Assembly (NCBI GenBank): GCA_016879935.1
Contig: JAACJQ010000075.1
Span: 1-40,227, forward strand
Direction of reading: 5' to 3'
From: Archangiaceae bacterium
Lineage (GTDB): Bacteria; Myxococcota; Myxococcia; Myxococcales; Myxococcaceae
Length of the DNA stretch: 40,227 nt
Part shown: piece by piece, positions 1 through 7,522 of the stretch
Layout of the letters: the number at the start of each line of letters is the position of its first letter
Position numbering within the stretch: the first letter of the stretch is position 1
Program-made: the position numbers and the translations under genes
Notes under the pieces: generated by a model
Database searches by the model: none
What the model was told of the DNA's origin: nothing
Seen by the model: the letters and a program-made list of their open reading frames with translations, nothing else

Positions 1-1106
1 CCCGCGTACTCGACGGTGACGTTCTCCATCACGTTGCCCGTGGGCGGCGCGAGCGACATGTAGATGCCCTCCCAGTCTCCAGCGGCGGGCGTCGCAGCGG
101 CCGAGGTCAGCACGATGGGCGCGGCAGCCGTACCCTGCGCGACGAGCTTCACGGGAGCACCCGAGCCCTTGTCGCCCAGCACGAGCCCCATGCTGCCCTG
201 CCCCTCCTTCTCGAACTTCATCGTCACGCCCGGCTCGATGGTGAGCGTCAGCGTCGACTTGCCGAGGTCGTACATGAGGAACTCGCCGTTGAAGATGTAC
301 GGCACGCCGCGGTTGGGGAACGTCTCGTCGATGTCGAGGCGGGTGACGGAGCGGATGTAGATGGCCTCGCGCTTGTTGGGCGTGAGCACGCTGTCTTTCG
401 GAATGGTGCCGACGCCGCCGGGCTGAATGTCGAGCGGGAACCCGGTGAGGAAGCGTGGGTCGGGCTCGGTCTCGGCGCCGCTGCCGGTGATGAAGAGCTT
501 CTCGGAGTCGTTGGTGAAGGCCGAGTAGCCACGCAGCGTGATGCCGTTGCTGCCGGAGTCACGCACGACGACGTACTTCGTGCGCAGCTTCTGCTGGAGC
601 GGTTTGGCCTGCGTGCCGCGCGCCTCGATGGCGGCGTTGGTGGAGTTCGCGTTGCGGCTGCCTCCGCTCGAGAGCGCCGTGTACGAGAGGTCGAGCGCGC
701 CGGTCTCCTGCACGAACAGGCTCACCCACCGCTCGCCGGCGTTCTCGGCGCGGAAGACGACGGGCAGCAGCTTCGCGCCGTCGAAGGTGCCGACCGCCGT
801 GAGCTTGCCGGGCTTGCCCGTGGCGCCGCTGTTGCCGATGGAGACGACCGCGTCTTTCTTGAGCACCACGACGGCGCAAGCCTCGATGGTGACGTTCGCC
901 TCGATGCGCAGCGAGCTGACGACGTGCGGGCTGGTGGCCGCCGTCCACGTCTCGTCGGCGGTGACGTTCGCGGTGTGTTGGGTTCCCGCGCCAGTCACGG
1001 CAGGGCAGTCACCACGGGCGACGACCTCTTCTGGCGTGATGGTGCGCATCGGGCCTGGGCACGCGAAGAGGGGAAGGACGGCGAGACAACAGAGCAGTTG
1101 GCGCAT
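1..1106 (-). CDS. Lipoprotein with beta-helix-like repeats, C-terminus cut by window edge
   Basis: Read on the minus strand from an ATG at 1106 and open to base 1, so about 368 residues are visible and the C-terminus is missing. The protein begins MRQLLCCLAVLPLFACPGP, a lipoprotein signal with lipobox LFAC, so it should be lipid-anchored in the envelope. The rest is built of short Val/Ile/Gly-rich strands such as LRIEANVTIEACAVVVL and LTIEPGVTMKF. These recur with a spacing typical of right-handed parallel beta-helix proteins, and the visible C-terminal part repeats the pattern. No catalytic motif is visible. Many myxobacterial surface proteins of this shape are unassigned. The beta-helix call is inferred from strand pattern, not from a recognised profile. 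Confidence 0.75.
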   Translation of the reverse strand, partial: MRQLLCCLAVLPLFACPGPMRTITPEEVVARGDCPAVTGAGTQHTANVTADETWTAATSPHVVSSLRIEANVTIEACAVVVLKKDAVVSIGNSGATGKPGKLTAVGTFDGAKLLPVVFRAENAGERWVSLFVQETGALDLSYTALSSGGSRNANSTNAAIEARGTQAKPLQQKLRTKYVVVRDSGSNGITLRGYSAFTNDSEKLFITGSGAETEPDPRFLTGFPLDIQPGGVGTIPKDSVLTPNKREAIYIRSVTRLDIDETFPNRGVPYIFNGEFLMYDLGKSTLTLTIEPGVTMKFEKEGQGSMGLVLGDKGSGAPVKLVAQGTAAAPIVLTSAAATPAAGDWEGIYMSLAPPTGNVMENVTVEYA

Positions 1107-1174
1107 GGGAACTCCTGGGAGCCGTGAAGACGCACGAGCCGCAGTCCGCGGGACTCGTACCTCGTCATACGTCG

Positions 1175-3091
1175 TCACAGCCACGACGACCATGCTGCGG
1201 TCAACGCCTGGGCCTGCTCGAGGAGCCACGGGTTCGACGGCACCACCTCGAGCCGCGGGCCCCACGCGTCGCGCAGCCACGTCAGCTCCTCGGCGTTCGG
1301 CAGCGCGTTGGGCCCGTGCAGCGGCGTGACGTGCAATGGAGCGAGGAGCAGCCGCTCGATGCCCTCGACCGCCGCCAGCCCCTGAAGCCCGAGCTGCGGG
1401 TCACCGGGCTTGTCGAGCTGGAGCGGCGAGAAGCAGCAACACAACTGCCAGCCCGCAGCCGAGCGCACCAGCCAGAGGTGCGGGTTCAGGTTCACCCGCT
1501 CGAGCGTCGACTTCGTCCACAGCGGCAGGCAGCGCTCGACGAGCTGGCGGGGGCGCGTCGACGAGACGGTCAACACCCGCACCCGGCCCAGCACCTTCGA
1601 GGCAGCCTCGAGCGCCTCGGGCTGGGGGTTGCCGAGGTCGAGCGTGTCGATGGAGAGCCCCTCGAGTCGGTCGGGAGGAGGCGGCGCCGAGATGGCGAGG
1701 AGCTGGAGCTTCGGCTGACGCTCGCGCAACTCCGCGGGCCACGACTGGTACGCGTGGCCCTTCACCGACAAGCGCTTCAGCGGCGGCAGGTTCATCAACC
1801 AGTCGGTGCTCACCGCCTGCTGGAAGTACGTGAGCGACAACGCCTCGAGCTTCGTGAAGCGGGCGAAGGCATCACCAGCGAGCGCGCCGCCGGCGACAAT
1901 GAGCGACAACGACGTCAGCGCGGGAAACTGCGGAGCCAGCGAGGCCGACGAGAAGGTCTCGTCGTGATTGAAGGCGAGCACCACGTTGGTCCACCCCGGG
2001 CGCGGCACGGCTCCCAGCTTCTCGCGGTTCTCACGGCTGAGGTTCGCGACGCGGCGAACCCGCGCCATCACCGGGTCGTCGACCAGCGCCCGCAGCTGCT
2101 TCGCCGACAGGCCGTTGGGCAGTGTCAGGTTCTCGACCGTCGCCCATGCCGCCGAGCCGATGACGGGCTTCACGCTGCGAGACGAGGCCCTGACGACGAA
2201 GGGGAACCCGCGATGCACGAAGCACTCACCACCCGCCGAGAGCGGAAGGTTCCACGCCGTGACGCGCTGGTGGTCGCGATACAGCGCCTGCTCCCGCGCG
2301 AGCGTCTCGAGCGAGCCCTGCCCCGCCGCGCGCCGCACCTGGAGCGAGATGAATTCACCACGCTCGTCACCGCGCTCGCTCAACGTGTCGGCGAAGACGA
2401 GGCGCGGCCCGTCGTCGTCGGGGTTCGCGTAGATGGCAGCGAGGAGCCCCTCGTCACTCTGCTTCGCGCGTTTGACGTCGCCGGCCTTCGAGTCGGCAGC
2501 GCGCTTCTCGACGTCGTAGCCCTGCTCGAGTTCGGCGAGCCTCGCGTCGTCCGCGGTGCCGAGCGTCGGCTCCTTCAGCGACGTCATCGCCTCGGCGGCT
2601 TTCGCGAGGTGCCCTGCGACGAGCTCACCCATCGTCGAGTTGATGATGGCCTTGTAGCGGCTCGACAAGCTCAGCATTCCCTCGCGCGCGCGCACGTCAG
2701 CCGAAGCCTTCAGCACCTCGATGCAAGCCTTGAAGAACGGCAGCGTCGTGGTCGCGCTCCGGCCCGGCTTCTCGAGCAGGCCCAGGATGCCCGTGACGAC
2801 CCGTGGGTCTCTCCACTGGGCGAGCAGCTTCACGCGCTCGGCGGCGGGGCCGGACTTCACCGCGGGTACGATGGCGGCGAAGAGCCGCGGCAGGTCGAGC
2901 AGGTCGCGCTTCTTCTCGAGCGCCAGCCACGCCTCGGTGTCGGCGGCTTTTCCACCAGCGCCGACGAGCGCGCGTGCATCTCCTGCCTCGAGCCGTGCCG
3001 AAGCCCACGACGCCAGCCGCGCCCAGCGAGGGTGCTTCGTCTGCTGATGCCGCTGAATCGCCTCGCGGAGCACCTTCAGGTCATCGGCCAT
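1175..3091 (-). CDS. TIGR02996 domain protein with leucine-rich-like C-terminal half
   Basis: About 638 residues from the ATG at 3091; a GTG at 3118 in the same frame is the alternative start, and neither has a clear Shine-Dalgarno. Residues about 212-255 carry the TIGR02996 signature (LLAAIYANPDDDGPRLVFAD followed by LSERGDERGEFI). This short repeat-companion domain is common in myxobacteria and planctomycetes and has no known biochemical role. The first 200 residues are helix-rich and charged. From about residue 350 onward, Leu-rich strands (LTSLSLIVAGG, LEALSLTYF, LKRLSVKG) look like degenerate leucine-rich repeats, which usually follow this domain. No signal peptide, so probably cytoplasmic. 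Function unknown. Confidence 0.85.
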   Translation of the reverse strand: MADDLKVLREAIQRHQQTKHPRWARLASWASARLEAGDARALVGAGGKAADTEAWLALEKKRDLLDLPRLFAAIVPAVKSGPAAERVKLLAQWRDPRVVTGILGLLEKPGRSATTTLPFFKACIEVLKASADVRAREGMLSLSSRYKAIINSTMGELVAGHLAKAAEAMTSLKEPTLGTADDARLAELEQGYDVEKRAADSKAGDVKRAKQSDEGLLAAIYANPDDDGPRLVFADTLSERGDERGEFISLQVRRAAGQGSLETLAREQALYRDHQRVTAWNLPLSAGGECFVHRGFPFVVRASSRSVKPVIGSAAWATVENLTLPNGLSAKQLRALVDDPVMARVRRVANLSRENREKLGAVPRPGWTNVVLAFNHDETFSSASLAPQFPALTSLSLIVAGGALAGDAFARFTKLEALSLTYFQQAVSTDWLMNLPPLKRLSVKGHAYQSWPAELRERQPKLQLLAISAPPPPDRLEGLSIDTLDLGNPQPEALEAASKVLGRVRVLTVSSTRPRQLVERCLPLWTKSTLERVNLNPHLWLVRSAAGWQLCCCFSPLQLDKPGDPQLGLQGLAAVEGIERLLLAPLHVTPLHGPNALPNAEELTWLRDAWGPRLEVVPSNPWLLEQAQALTAAWSSWL

Positions 3092-3195
3092 GAGGGCGCG
3101 CAGACTAGCCGGAGCCACAGCGACACGGCGGGAGTCGAGTCGATGGACACGGTGCGAACGACGGCCGACTCGCGCTTGAGCTACCTTGCTTCGAG

Positions 3196-3555
3196 ATGAG
3201 CCCAGAGACGAAAGAGGCGCTGCGAGTCGGGCGCGAACACTTCAACGCCAGGCGATTCTTCGAAGCACACGAGGCGTGGGAGACGGCGTGGCGGCGAGAA
3301 GCGGGGCTCGACCGCTCGTTGCTGCAGGCGCTCATCATGGTGGCGGCCGGCTGCGTGAAGGCGACGCGTGGTGAGCCACGCGGCACGATGAAGCTGCTGG
3401 CGTCAGGCGCCGAGCTGCTGCCCGCGTTTCACGACGACGCGGGGCTGAACCTCGAAGCGTTCGGGAGCGCGGTGCGGCAGGCCGCGACGGCAGCGGAGCA
3501 GTGGAACGGTGGTGGCGCTGCGCTCGTGCCGACGTTCACGCTCGACGCTTCGTGA
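3196..3555 (+). CDS. DUF309 family protein
   Basis: A 119-residue protein with the DUF309 hallmark near the N-terminus: HFNARRFFEAHEAWETAWRR, followed by a Leu-rich helix (LLQALIMVAAGCVKATRGEP). The family is a small all-helical bundle with a conserved FFEAHE(V/A)WE motif; its function is not established. Length matches the family. The start is the first ATG in frame, just downstream of an AT-richer stretch. It converges with the minus-strand MYXO-CTERM gene, and the two coding regions overlap by 20 bases at their 3' ends (3536-3555). Confidence 0.88.
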   Translation: MSPETKEALRVGREHFNARRFFEAHEAWETAWRREAGLDRSLLQALIMVAAGCVKATRGEPRGTMKLLASGAELLPAFHDDAGLNLEAFGSAVRQAATAAEQWNGGGAALVPTFTLDAS

Positions 3556-4948
3556 CGAAGAGCAACAACACGAACACGGCGAGCGCTCCACCCTCAGACG
3601 AGCACCCGCACCCGACGACGTAGTCGTGCTCGCCAGGAGCGACGCCGGCATCACCTGACGCTCCCGCATCGACCGTTCCAGCATCGAGCCGACCGGCGTC
3701 GGGGCCCGCGTCCATCGGCGTGCCCGCATCGACTTCGACTGATCCGGCATCGACCTCGACGCCCGAGTCGCCAGCACCCGCATCCGTTCCCGCGTCGGCC
3801 TGGCCGCCATCGTTCATCGCGCCCGCATCGACCGTTCCCGCGTCGACCGTTCCCGCGTCGACCGTTCCCGCATCGACCGCTCCCGCATCGACCGCTCCCG
3901 CATCGACCGCTCCTGCATCGACCGCTCCTGCATCGGCCGGGAGCACCGTGAGCACCTGCGTCGAGCTCACGAGGTCATCGGACTCGAACATGACGACGAC
4001 GGACGAGCCGGGGTCGACGCGCAACCTCACGCTCTGCGCGGCCGTGCCCGCGGGGAACACGAGGCTGCCCGCCAACGACACAGCACACCGGCCGTCCTGA
4101 AAGAGCGTGCCGCCGTCGACCTTCACCGCGATTCTCGTCGTCGACGAGACCGGCGCGGGCATGTTCGAGAACGACGACAACGTGCGAAGCGTCATCGTCT
4201 CGCAGACACCGGCCGTCACTTGCGTCGGCGTGACGTCGACGCGGCTGGCGATGGGCGCGGGGGAGGCGGCGAAGTCGTCGTAGTCCATCACGCCGGTCCA
4301 CTCCGACTCGCCGTAGACGGGGCCGACGAGAATGTTCGAGAACTGCGTGCCGGTGTGGTCGTACTGCTGCCGCGCGCGCTCGCTGCCATCGATGGCGTAG
4401 CTGCACGTCGCGGCGACGGTGCCCACGTTCTGCAGCGCGAGCTCGACGAGGTGAAAGCCGCCGTCTGGCACCACGGTGGTGGGCGCCGAGGGGCTGAAGA
4501 ACATGCTGTTGCGGTCGAAGCAGACGAGGCGCACCTCGTTGGTCGCGGGGTTCCACTTCGTCTCGGCGAGCGTGCCCACTGCGGTGTTCCCCTGCGTCAT
4601 CAGGAAGCTGAGCGCACCGGGAACGCCGTTCGACGCGCTCACTCGCCACCACACCCGCGTGTACTGATTGCCGGTGCCGGTGATGTTCCGCCCGAGCACC
4701 ACCTGCGTATCGACGCCCGCATCGCGGTGGTTGTCGATGGTGCGAAGGCCGAGCACGCCGCGCTTCACCGCCGAGCCTTCCGTCACCACCTGCTGGTTCG
4801 GGTACTGCAGCCCGATGAAGTCCCACACGCCGGGCTGCACCCTGCTTCCGAGCAGCGAGCCCTCGAACCCGTCGCTGAAGGTGGCCTGCGCCCGGGCAGC
4901 GTCACCAAGGAGCAGCGCTGCGAGCAGCAGACACCGGGTCGAGGGCAC
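3536..4948 (-). CDS. Secreted surface protein with Asp-Ala-Gly repeat stalk and MYXO-CTERM-like anchor
   Basis: A 470-residue protein from a GTG at 4948; no in-frame ATG gives a better N-terminus. Residues 1-22 form a signal peptide (LLLAALLLGDAARAQA). Residues about 24-230 look like an all-beta concanavalin/LamG-type domain (TFSDGFEG..., WWRVS, DYDDFAAS). About 230-340 is a second beta domain. Residues about 343-440 are low complexity, made of repeated (A/T)VDAG units. The C-terminus reads VVGCGCSSEGGALAVFVLLL, then KRRA: a Cys-rich motif, a hydrophobic segment and a basic tail, as in MYXO-CTERM sorting signals. In that family the signal is processed and the protein displayed on the cell surface. 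The ligand of the beta domains is unknown. Confidence 0.85.
   Translation of the reverse strand: MPSTRCLLLAALLLGDAARAQATFSDGFEGSLLGSRVQPGVWDFIGLQYPNQQVVTEGSAVKRGVLGLRTIDNHRDAGVDTQVVLGRNITGTGNQYTRVWWRVSASNGVPGALSFLMTQGNTAVGTLAETKWNPATNEVRLVCFDRNSMFFSPSAPTTVVPDGGFHLVELALQNVGTVAATCSYAIDGSERARQQYDHTGTQFSNILVGPVYGESEWTGVMDYDDFAASPAPIASRVDVTPTQVTAGVCETMTLRTLSSFSNMPAPVSSTTRIAVKVDGGTLFQDGRCAVSLAGSLVFPAGTAAQSVRLRVDPGSSVVVMFESDDLVSSTQVLTVLPADAGAVDAGAVDAGAVDAGAVDAGTVDAGTVDAGTVDAGAMNDGGQADAGTDAGAGDSGVEVDAGSVEVDAGTPMDAGPDAGRLDAGTVDAGASGDAGVAPGEHDYVVGCGCSSEGGALAVFVLLLFVTKRRA
3822..3941 (-). repeat. 15-bp tandem repeat encoding AVDAG/TVDAG units
   Basis: Seven consecutive 15-bp units run from 3822 to 3926 (plus-strand consensus cccgc[a/g]tcgaccg[t/c]t), with a degenerate eighth to 3941. 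On the minus strand each unit adds five residues, (A/T)VDAG, to the stalk of the MYXO-CTERM-like protein. Neighbouring units differ at only one or two positions, which suggests recent slippage or unequal exchange. Confidence 0.93.
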
Positions 4949-4966
4949 GCCTCTTCATAGGCCGAC

Positions 4967-5500
4967 TCAGGGCGCCTGCGGAGGCGGCGGCGGCCCCATG
5001 CGGCCACCACCCGGGCCCGGCATCTCGGCCTGCAACTTCTCCCAGGCCTCGGGGCCGATGAGCTTGCGCACCTTGAGCATCAACCCGACGCGGTTCTTCC
5101 GCACGGCGAGCTCGGCCTTCGAGATGAGCTCGAGCTTCTGCATCACCTTCGACTCGTCGGGCTTCGGTTCGCCGAGCACCCGCTCGAGCTCGAGCTGCGC
5201 GCGTTTGTGGTCGGCCTCGAGCGTGATGAGGGCCTCGTTCGCGTCGAGTGAGGCCTCGCGCACCTGCTTCGTCACCTCGGGGCTGAGGCCCAGCTTCGCG
5301 GCGACGGGCGGGGGAATGCCCATGGGGCCGTGCATGCCGGGGCCTCCGAAGCCGGGGCCGCCAGGGCCGCCCATACCGTGATGACCACCCATGCCAGGCG
5401 GTGGCGGGCCTCCAGGTCCACCGGGGCCGGGGCCAGGCCCGGGCTGGGCAAACGCGAGCGAAGCAGCGAGCAACGAAGCGGCAGGAAGGAAACGGTTCAT
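4967..5500 (-). CDS. Spy/CpxP-like periplasmic protein (putative heavy-metal sensor family)
   Basis: A 177-residue protein starting at the ATG at 5500, which is preceded by a good GGAGAA at 5506-5511 and lies one base after the stop of the anti-sigma gene. A signal peptide (LPAASLLAASLAFAQ) is followed by a Gly/Pro/Met/His-rich linker with GMGGHHGMGG, which could bind metal. A helical domain with KLGLSPEVTKQVREA and heavily charged helices follows, then a Pro-rich tail. This resembles Spy/CpxP or the periplasmic heavy-metal sensor (PF13801) group, which act as small periplasmic chaperones or sensors. It is the last gene of a sigma/anti-sigma operon, so it is probably the envelope sensor or a target of that switch. 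Confidence 0.72.
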   Translation of the reverse strand: MNRFLPAASLLAASLAFAQPGPGPGPGGPGGPPPPGMGGHHGMGGPGGPGFGGPGMHGPMGIPPPVAAKLGLSPEVTKQVREASLDANEALITLEADHKRAQLELERVLGEPKPDESKVMQKLELISKAELAVRKNRVGLMLKVRKLIGPEAWEKLQAEMPGPGGGRMGPPPPPQAP

Positions 5501-5501
5501 G

Positions 5502-5981
5502 TCAGTTCTCCAGGGTGAGGGTGGACGACGGCGCGAGCCACTCCGGCAACGCACCGAAGGCGGCGTAGGTGGCGTCACTCGTGGTGACGTCACGGTGAAG
5601 GTCGTGTTCGAGCTGCTGCGACAACGAGACGAAGGCGCTCCACTCGCGGTCATGGTCGGCTGGCACCGAGGCGACGAGCTCGGTCTCGACCCGCAGCGGA
5701 GGCGTCGGCGCGGCGATGACGGGCTCGTTCACGGCTGGCGCCGGCCGGAGCACCGCGAACCCGCAGACGCCGGCGACCGCGAGCAGCACGGTGAGGCCAC
5801 GGAAGAGCACCACGCGGCGACGCAGGCGCGTGCGCAGCCGCGGCTCGAGATGACGGGCTGCCTTCGCGGCGAGGTGGTCGCTGGCGAAGCCGTCACAGGT
5901 GGCGCAGGTCTTCAGGTGCGCCGCGGTCTCGGAGGTCGGCTCGTCGGCGCTCACCGCGTGCTGCACGTCGTCACAGGTCAT
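5502..5981 (-). CDS. Membrane-anchored anti-sigma factor-like protein
   Basis: A 159-residue protein whose ATG at 5981 overlaps the stop of the sigma gene by one base (TGATG), implying translational coupling. The N-terminus has a zinc-finger-like anti-sigma segment: HLKTCATCDGF, with the CxxC of the zf-HC2 family, although the spacing to the first His is short. A transmembrane helix (VVLFRGLTVLLAVAGVCGFAVL) follows, then about 85 residues predicted to lie outside the inner membrane. Its position between an ECF sigma gene and a periplasmic protein fits an anti-sigma factor that holds the sigma until an envelope signal arrives. The pairing is inferred from gene order. Confidence 0.78.
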   Translation of the reverse strand: MTCDDVQHAVSADEPTSETAAHLKTCATCDGFASDHLAAKAARHLEPRLRTRLRRRVVLFRGLTVLLAVAGVCGFAVLRPAPAVNEPVIAAPTPPLRVETELVASVPADHDREWSAFVSLSQQLEHDLHRDVTTSDATYAAFGALPEWLAPSSTLTLEN

Positions 5982-6526
5982 CACGGCAGCTCCTTGTCGG
6001 GCAGAACGCCCTGCGCTCTCAGCGCCTTCACCGCGCGCTGCACGTGCACCCGCACGGTGCCGCGGTTCATCGCCATGGCCTCGGCCACCTCGTCGAGCGA
6101 CAGCCCCTCGAGGTAGCGCAACGAGAACGCGGTGCTCTGCTTCGGCGACAGGCCTTCGAGGGCGGCGGCCAGCTTCGCGCGGTGCTCGCTTCGTGCTGCG
6201 TCGTCGTCGACGGGCTCGACGACCTCGGGCTCGACGAGGAGCAGCTTCGAGAACGCGCTCCACAACCGCCGGCGCCGCAGGTGACTCATGGCGCGGTGCA
6301 CGACGATGCGCCTCAACCAGCCCGGCGCCGCCGCTGCGTCTTTCAAGCTCGCCCGCTGCGACCACGCCTGCGTCATCGCTGCCTGGAACACGTCCTTCGC
6401 CTCTTCTGCGTCCCACACGAGCCGGCGAGCCAGGGCCTCGAGCCCGCGCCGCTGCGCAGACACGAGGGCTTCGAAGTCGAGAGCGACCTCAGGCACGGGC
6501 GGCATCATGGAAGACGCGCTGTCCAC
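5981..6526 (-). CDS. ECF RNA polymerase sigma factor
   Basis: A 181-residue sigma-70 family factor of the ECF type. Region 2 is visible as LARRLVWDAEEAKDVFQAAM, then PGWLRRIVVHRAMSHLRRRR. Region 4 is a helix-turn-helix, LEGLSLDEVAEAMAMNRGTV then RVHVQRAVKALR. Regions 1 and 3 are absent, as expected for the class. The frame opens with a GTG at 6526; ATG codons at 6508 and 6505 are alternative starts and no Shine-Dalgarno decides between them. It leads an operon with an anti-sigma gene and a Spy-like gene and should direct RNA polymerase to an envelope- or metal-stress regulon. Confidence 0.9.
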   Translation of the reverse strand: MDSASSMMPPVPEVALDFEALVSAQRRGLEALARRLVWDAEEAKDVFQAAMTQAWSQRASLKDAAAAPGWLRRIVVHRAMSHLRRRRLWSAFSKLLLVEPEVVEPVDDDAARSEHRAKLAAALEGLSPKQSTAFSLRYLEGLSLDEVAEAMAMNRGTVRVHVQRAVKALRAQGVLPDKELP

Positions 6527-6571
6527 TCACCCGGGAAAGACGCACCAGGGAGAGGCCCGGCATACACGCCG

Positions 6572-7522
6572 CTACTGGCAGTCAGGCGTCGTGCAGGTGC
6601 ACGGAACGTCGACGGGCGTGACGGCGCAGCCACCCACGGGCGTGAGGCGAATGGAAGGCAGGGCGTTGAAACCGGGGGTCAGCGTCACCATCAGGTTCGC
6701 GGCCTGGTAGTTCGTCTTGCCGACGGCGAGCGTCTGCGGCCCGCCGGGCGTGAGGTCGATGAGCTCGGCGAACCCACGGCCCTCCTTCGTGCAGGTCGCG
6801 CGGCCTTGAATCGCCACGCGGGCGGTGAGCGCCGCTCCGGTGCAGTCGTCGACGACGTTGAGGCTGACGCGCGCCCGCTGCTGACACGTCATCGACACGG
6901 GCTCACACCACAACGTCGCCGGGCAGCCGCCACAGGGCAGTGGAGTCAGCTGCAGGTCGATGCGGTTCGCGCCCGGGTTGATGCTGAGGCGAAACGTCTT
7001 GCGCTCGTAACGCGCGAACACGGCGGAGCCATCGACGTCTCCGGTGGACAGACCCTCGAAGGTGAAGCCGCCACGCTCGTTGCTGACGACCGAGGCCACA
7101 CCGACGTTCACCGTCACACCTTGCAGCGGCGCACCCGTCTGCGCGTCGGTCACCGAGCCCGCGAGCCGCGCACACGCCTGACAGCGCAGCGGCGTGAGCT
7201 CGACGACGAGCCGATTGGTGCCCTCGACGAGCGAGACCCTGAAGTCCTTTCGTTCGTAGCCCTGCTTCACCGCGGTGCCGTCGAACTCGCCCACGGCCAG
7301 GTCGTCGAGCGCGAAGGTGCCGTCGGCGTCGGAGGCGATGGACGCGGAGGCGACGTTGATGGTGACGCCGGCGAGGGGCGCTCCGGTGGAGACGTCGGAG
7401 GCGGTGCCCGTCAGCCGAACCTTCGGCAACACCGACGGCAGCCCGAAGATCTGCTCGCGCGACAACGGCTCGAGGCCGCAGCCCGCCAGCAGCAGCACGA
7501 ACACGACTCGCTTCACCACCAT
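6572..7522 (-). CDS. Lipoprotein with two carboxypeptidase-regulatory-like (CarboxypepD_reg) repeats
   Basis: A 316-residue protein from the ATG at 7522, which overlaps the 3' end of the caspase gene by 10 bases. The N-terminus MVVKRVVFVLLLAGCGLEP is a lipoprotein signal with lipobox LAGC. Two homologous beta-sandwich repeats follow: LTGTASDVSTGAPLAGVTIN and LAGSVTDAQTGAPLQGVTVN, each with a later F(T/A)(F/L)(D/E) strand and a Y..K.FR strand. This is the CarboxypepD_reg-like / SpaA-like fold used in surface proteins. Several Cys pairs (CQAC, CGGC, CTCTTPDC) separate and follow the repeats and may form disulfides. It is the last gene of the second ECF operon and probably sits on the outer membrane. 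Confidence 0.82.
   Translation of the reverse strand: MVVKRVVFVLLLAGCGLEPLSREQIFGLPSVLPKVRLTGTASDVSTGAPLAGVTINVASASIASDADGTFALDDLAVGEFDGTAVKQGYERKDFRVSLVEGTNRLVVELTPLRCQACARLAGSVTDAQTGAPLQGVTVNVGVASVVSNERGGFTFEGLSTGDVDGSAVFARYERKTFRLSINPGANRIDLQLTPLPCGGCPATLWCEPVSMTCQQRARVSLNVVDDCTGAALTARVAIQGRATCTKEGRGFAELIDLTPGGPQTLAVGKTNYQAANLMVTLTPGFNALPSIRLTPVGGCAVTPVDVPCTCTTPDCQ

Noticed and set aside
1124-3199. 691-residue plus-strand frame opposite the TIGR02996 gene
   Set aside because: Arg/Gln/His-rich shadow without motifs; the minus strand has the recognisable domain.
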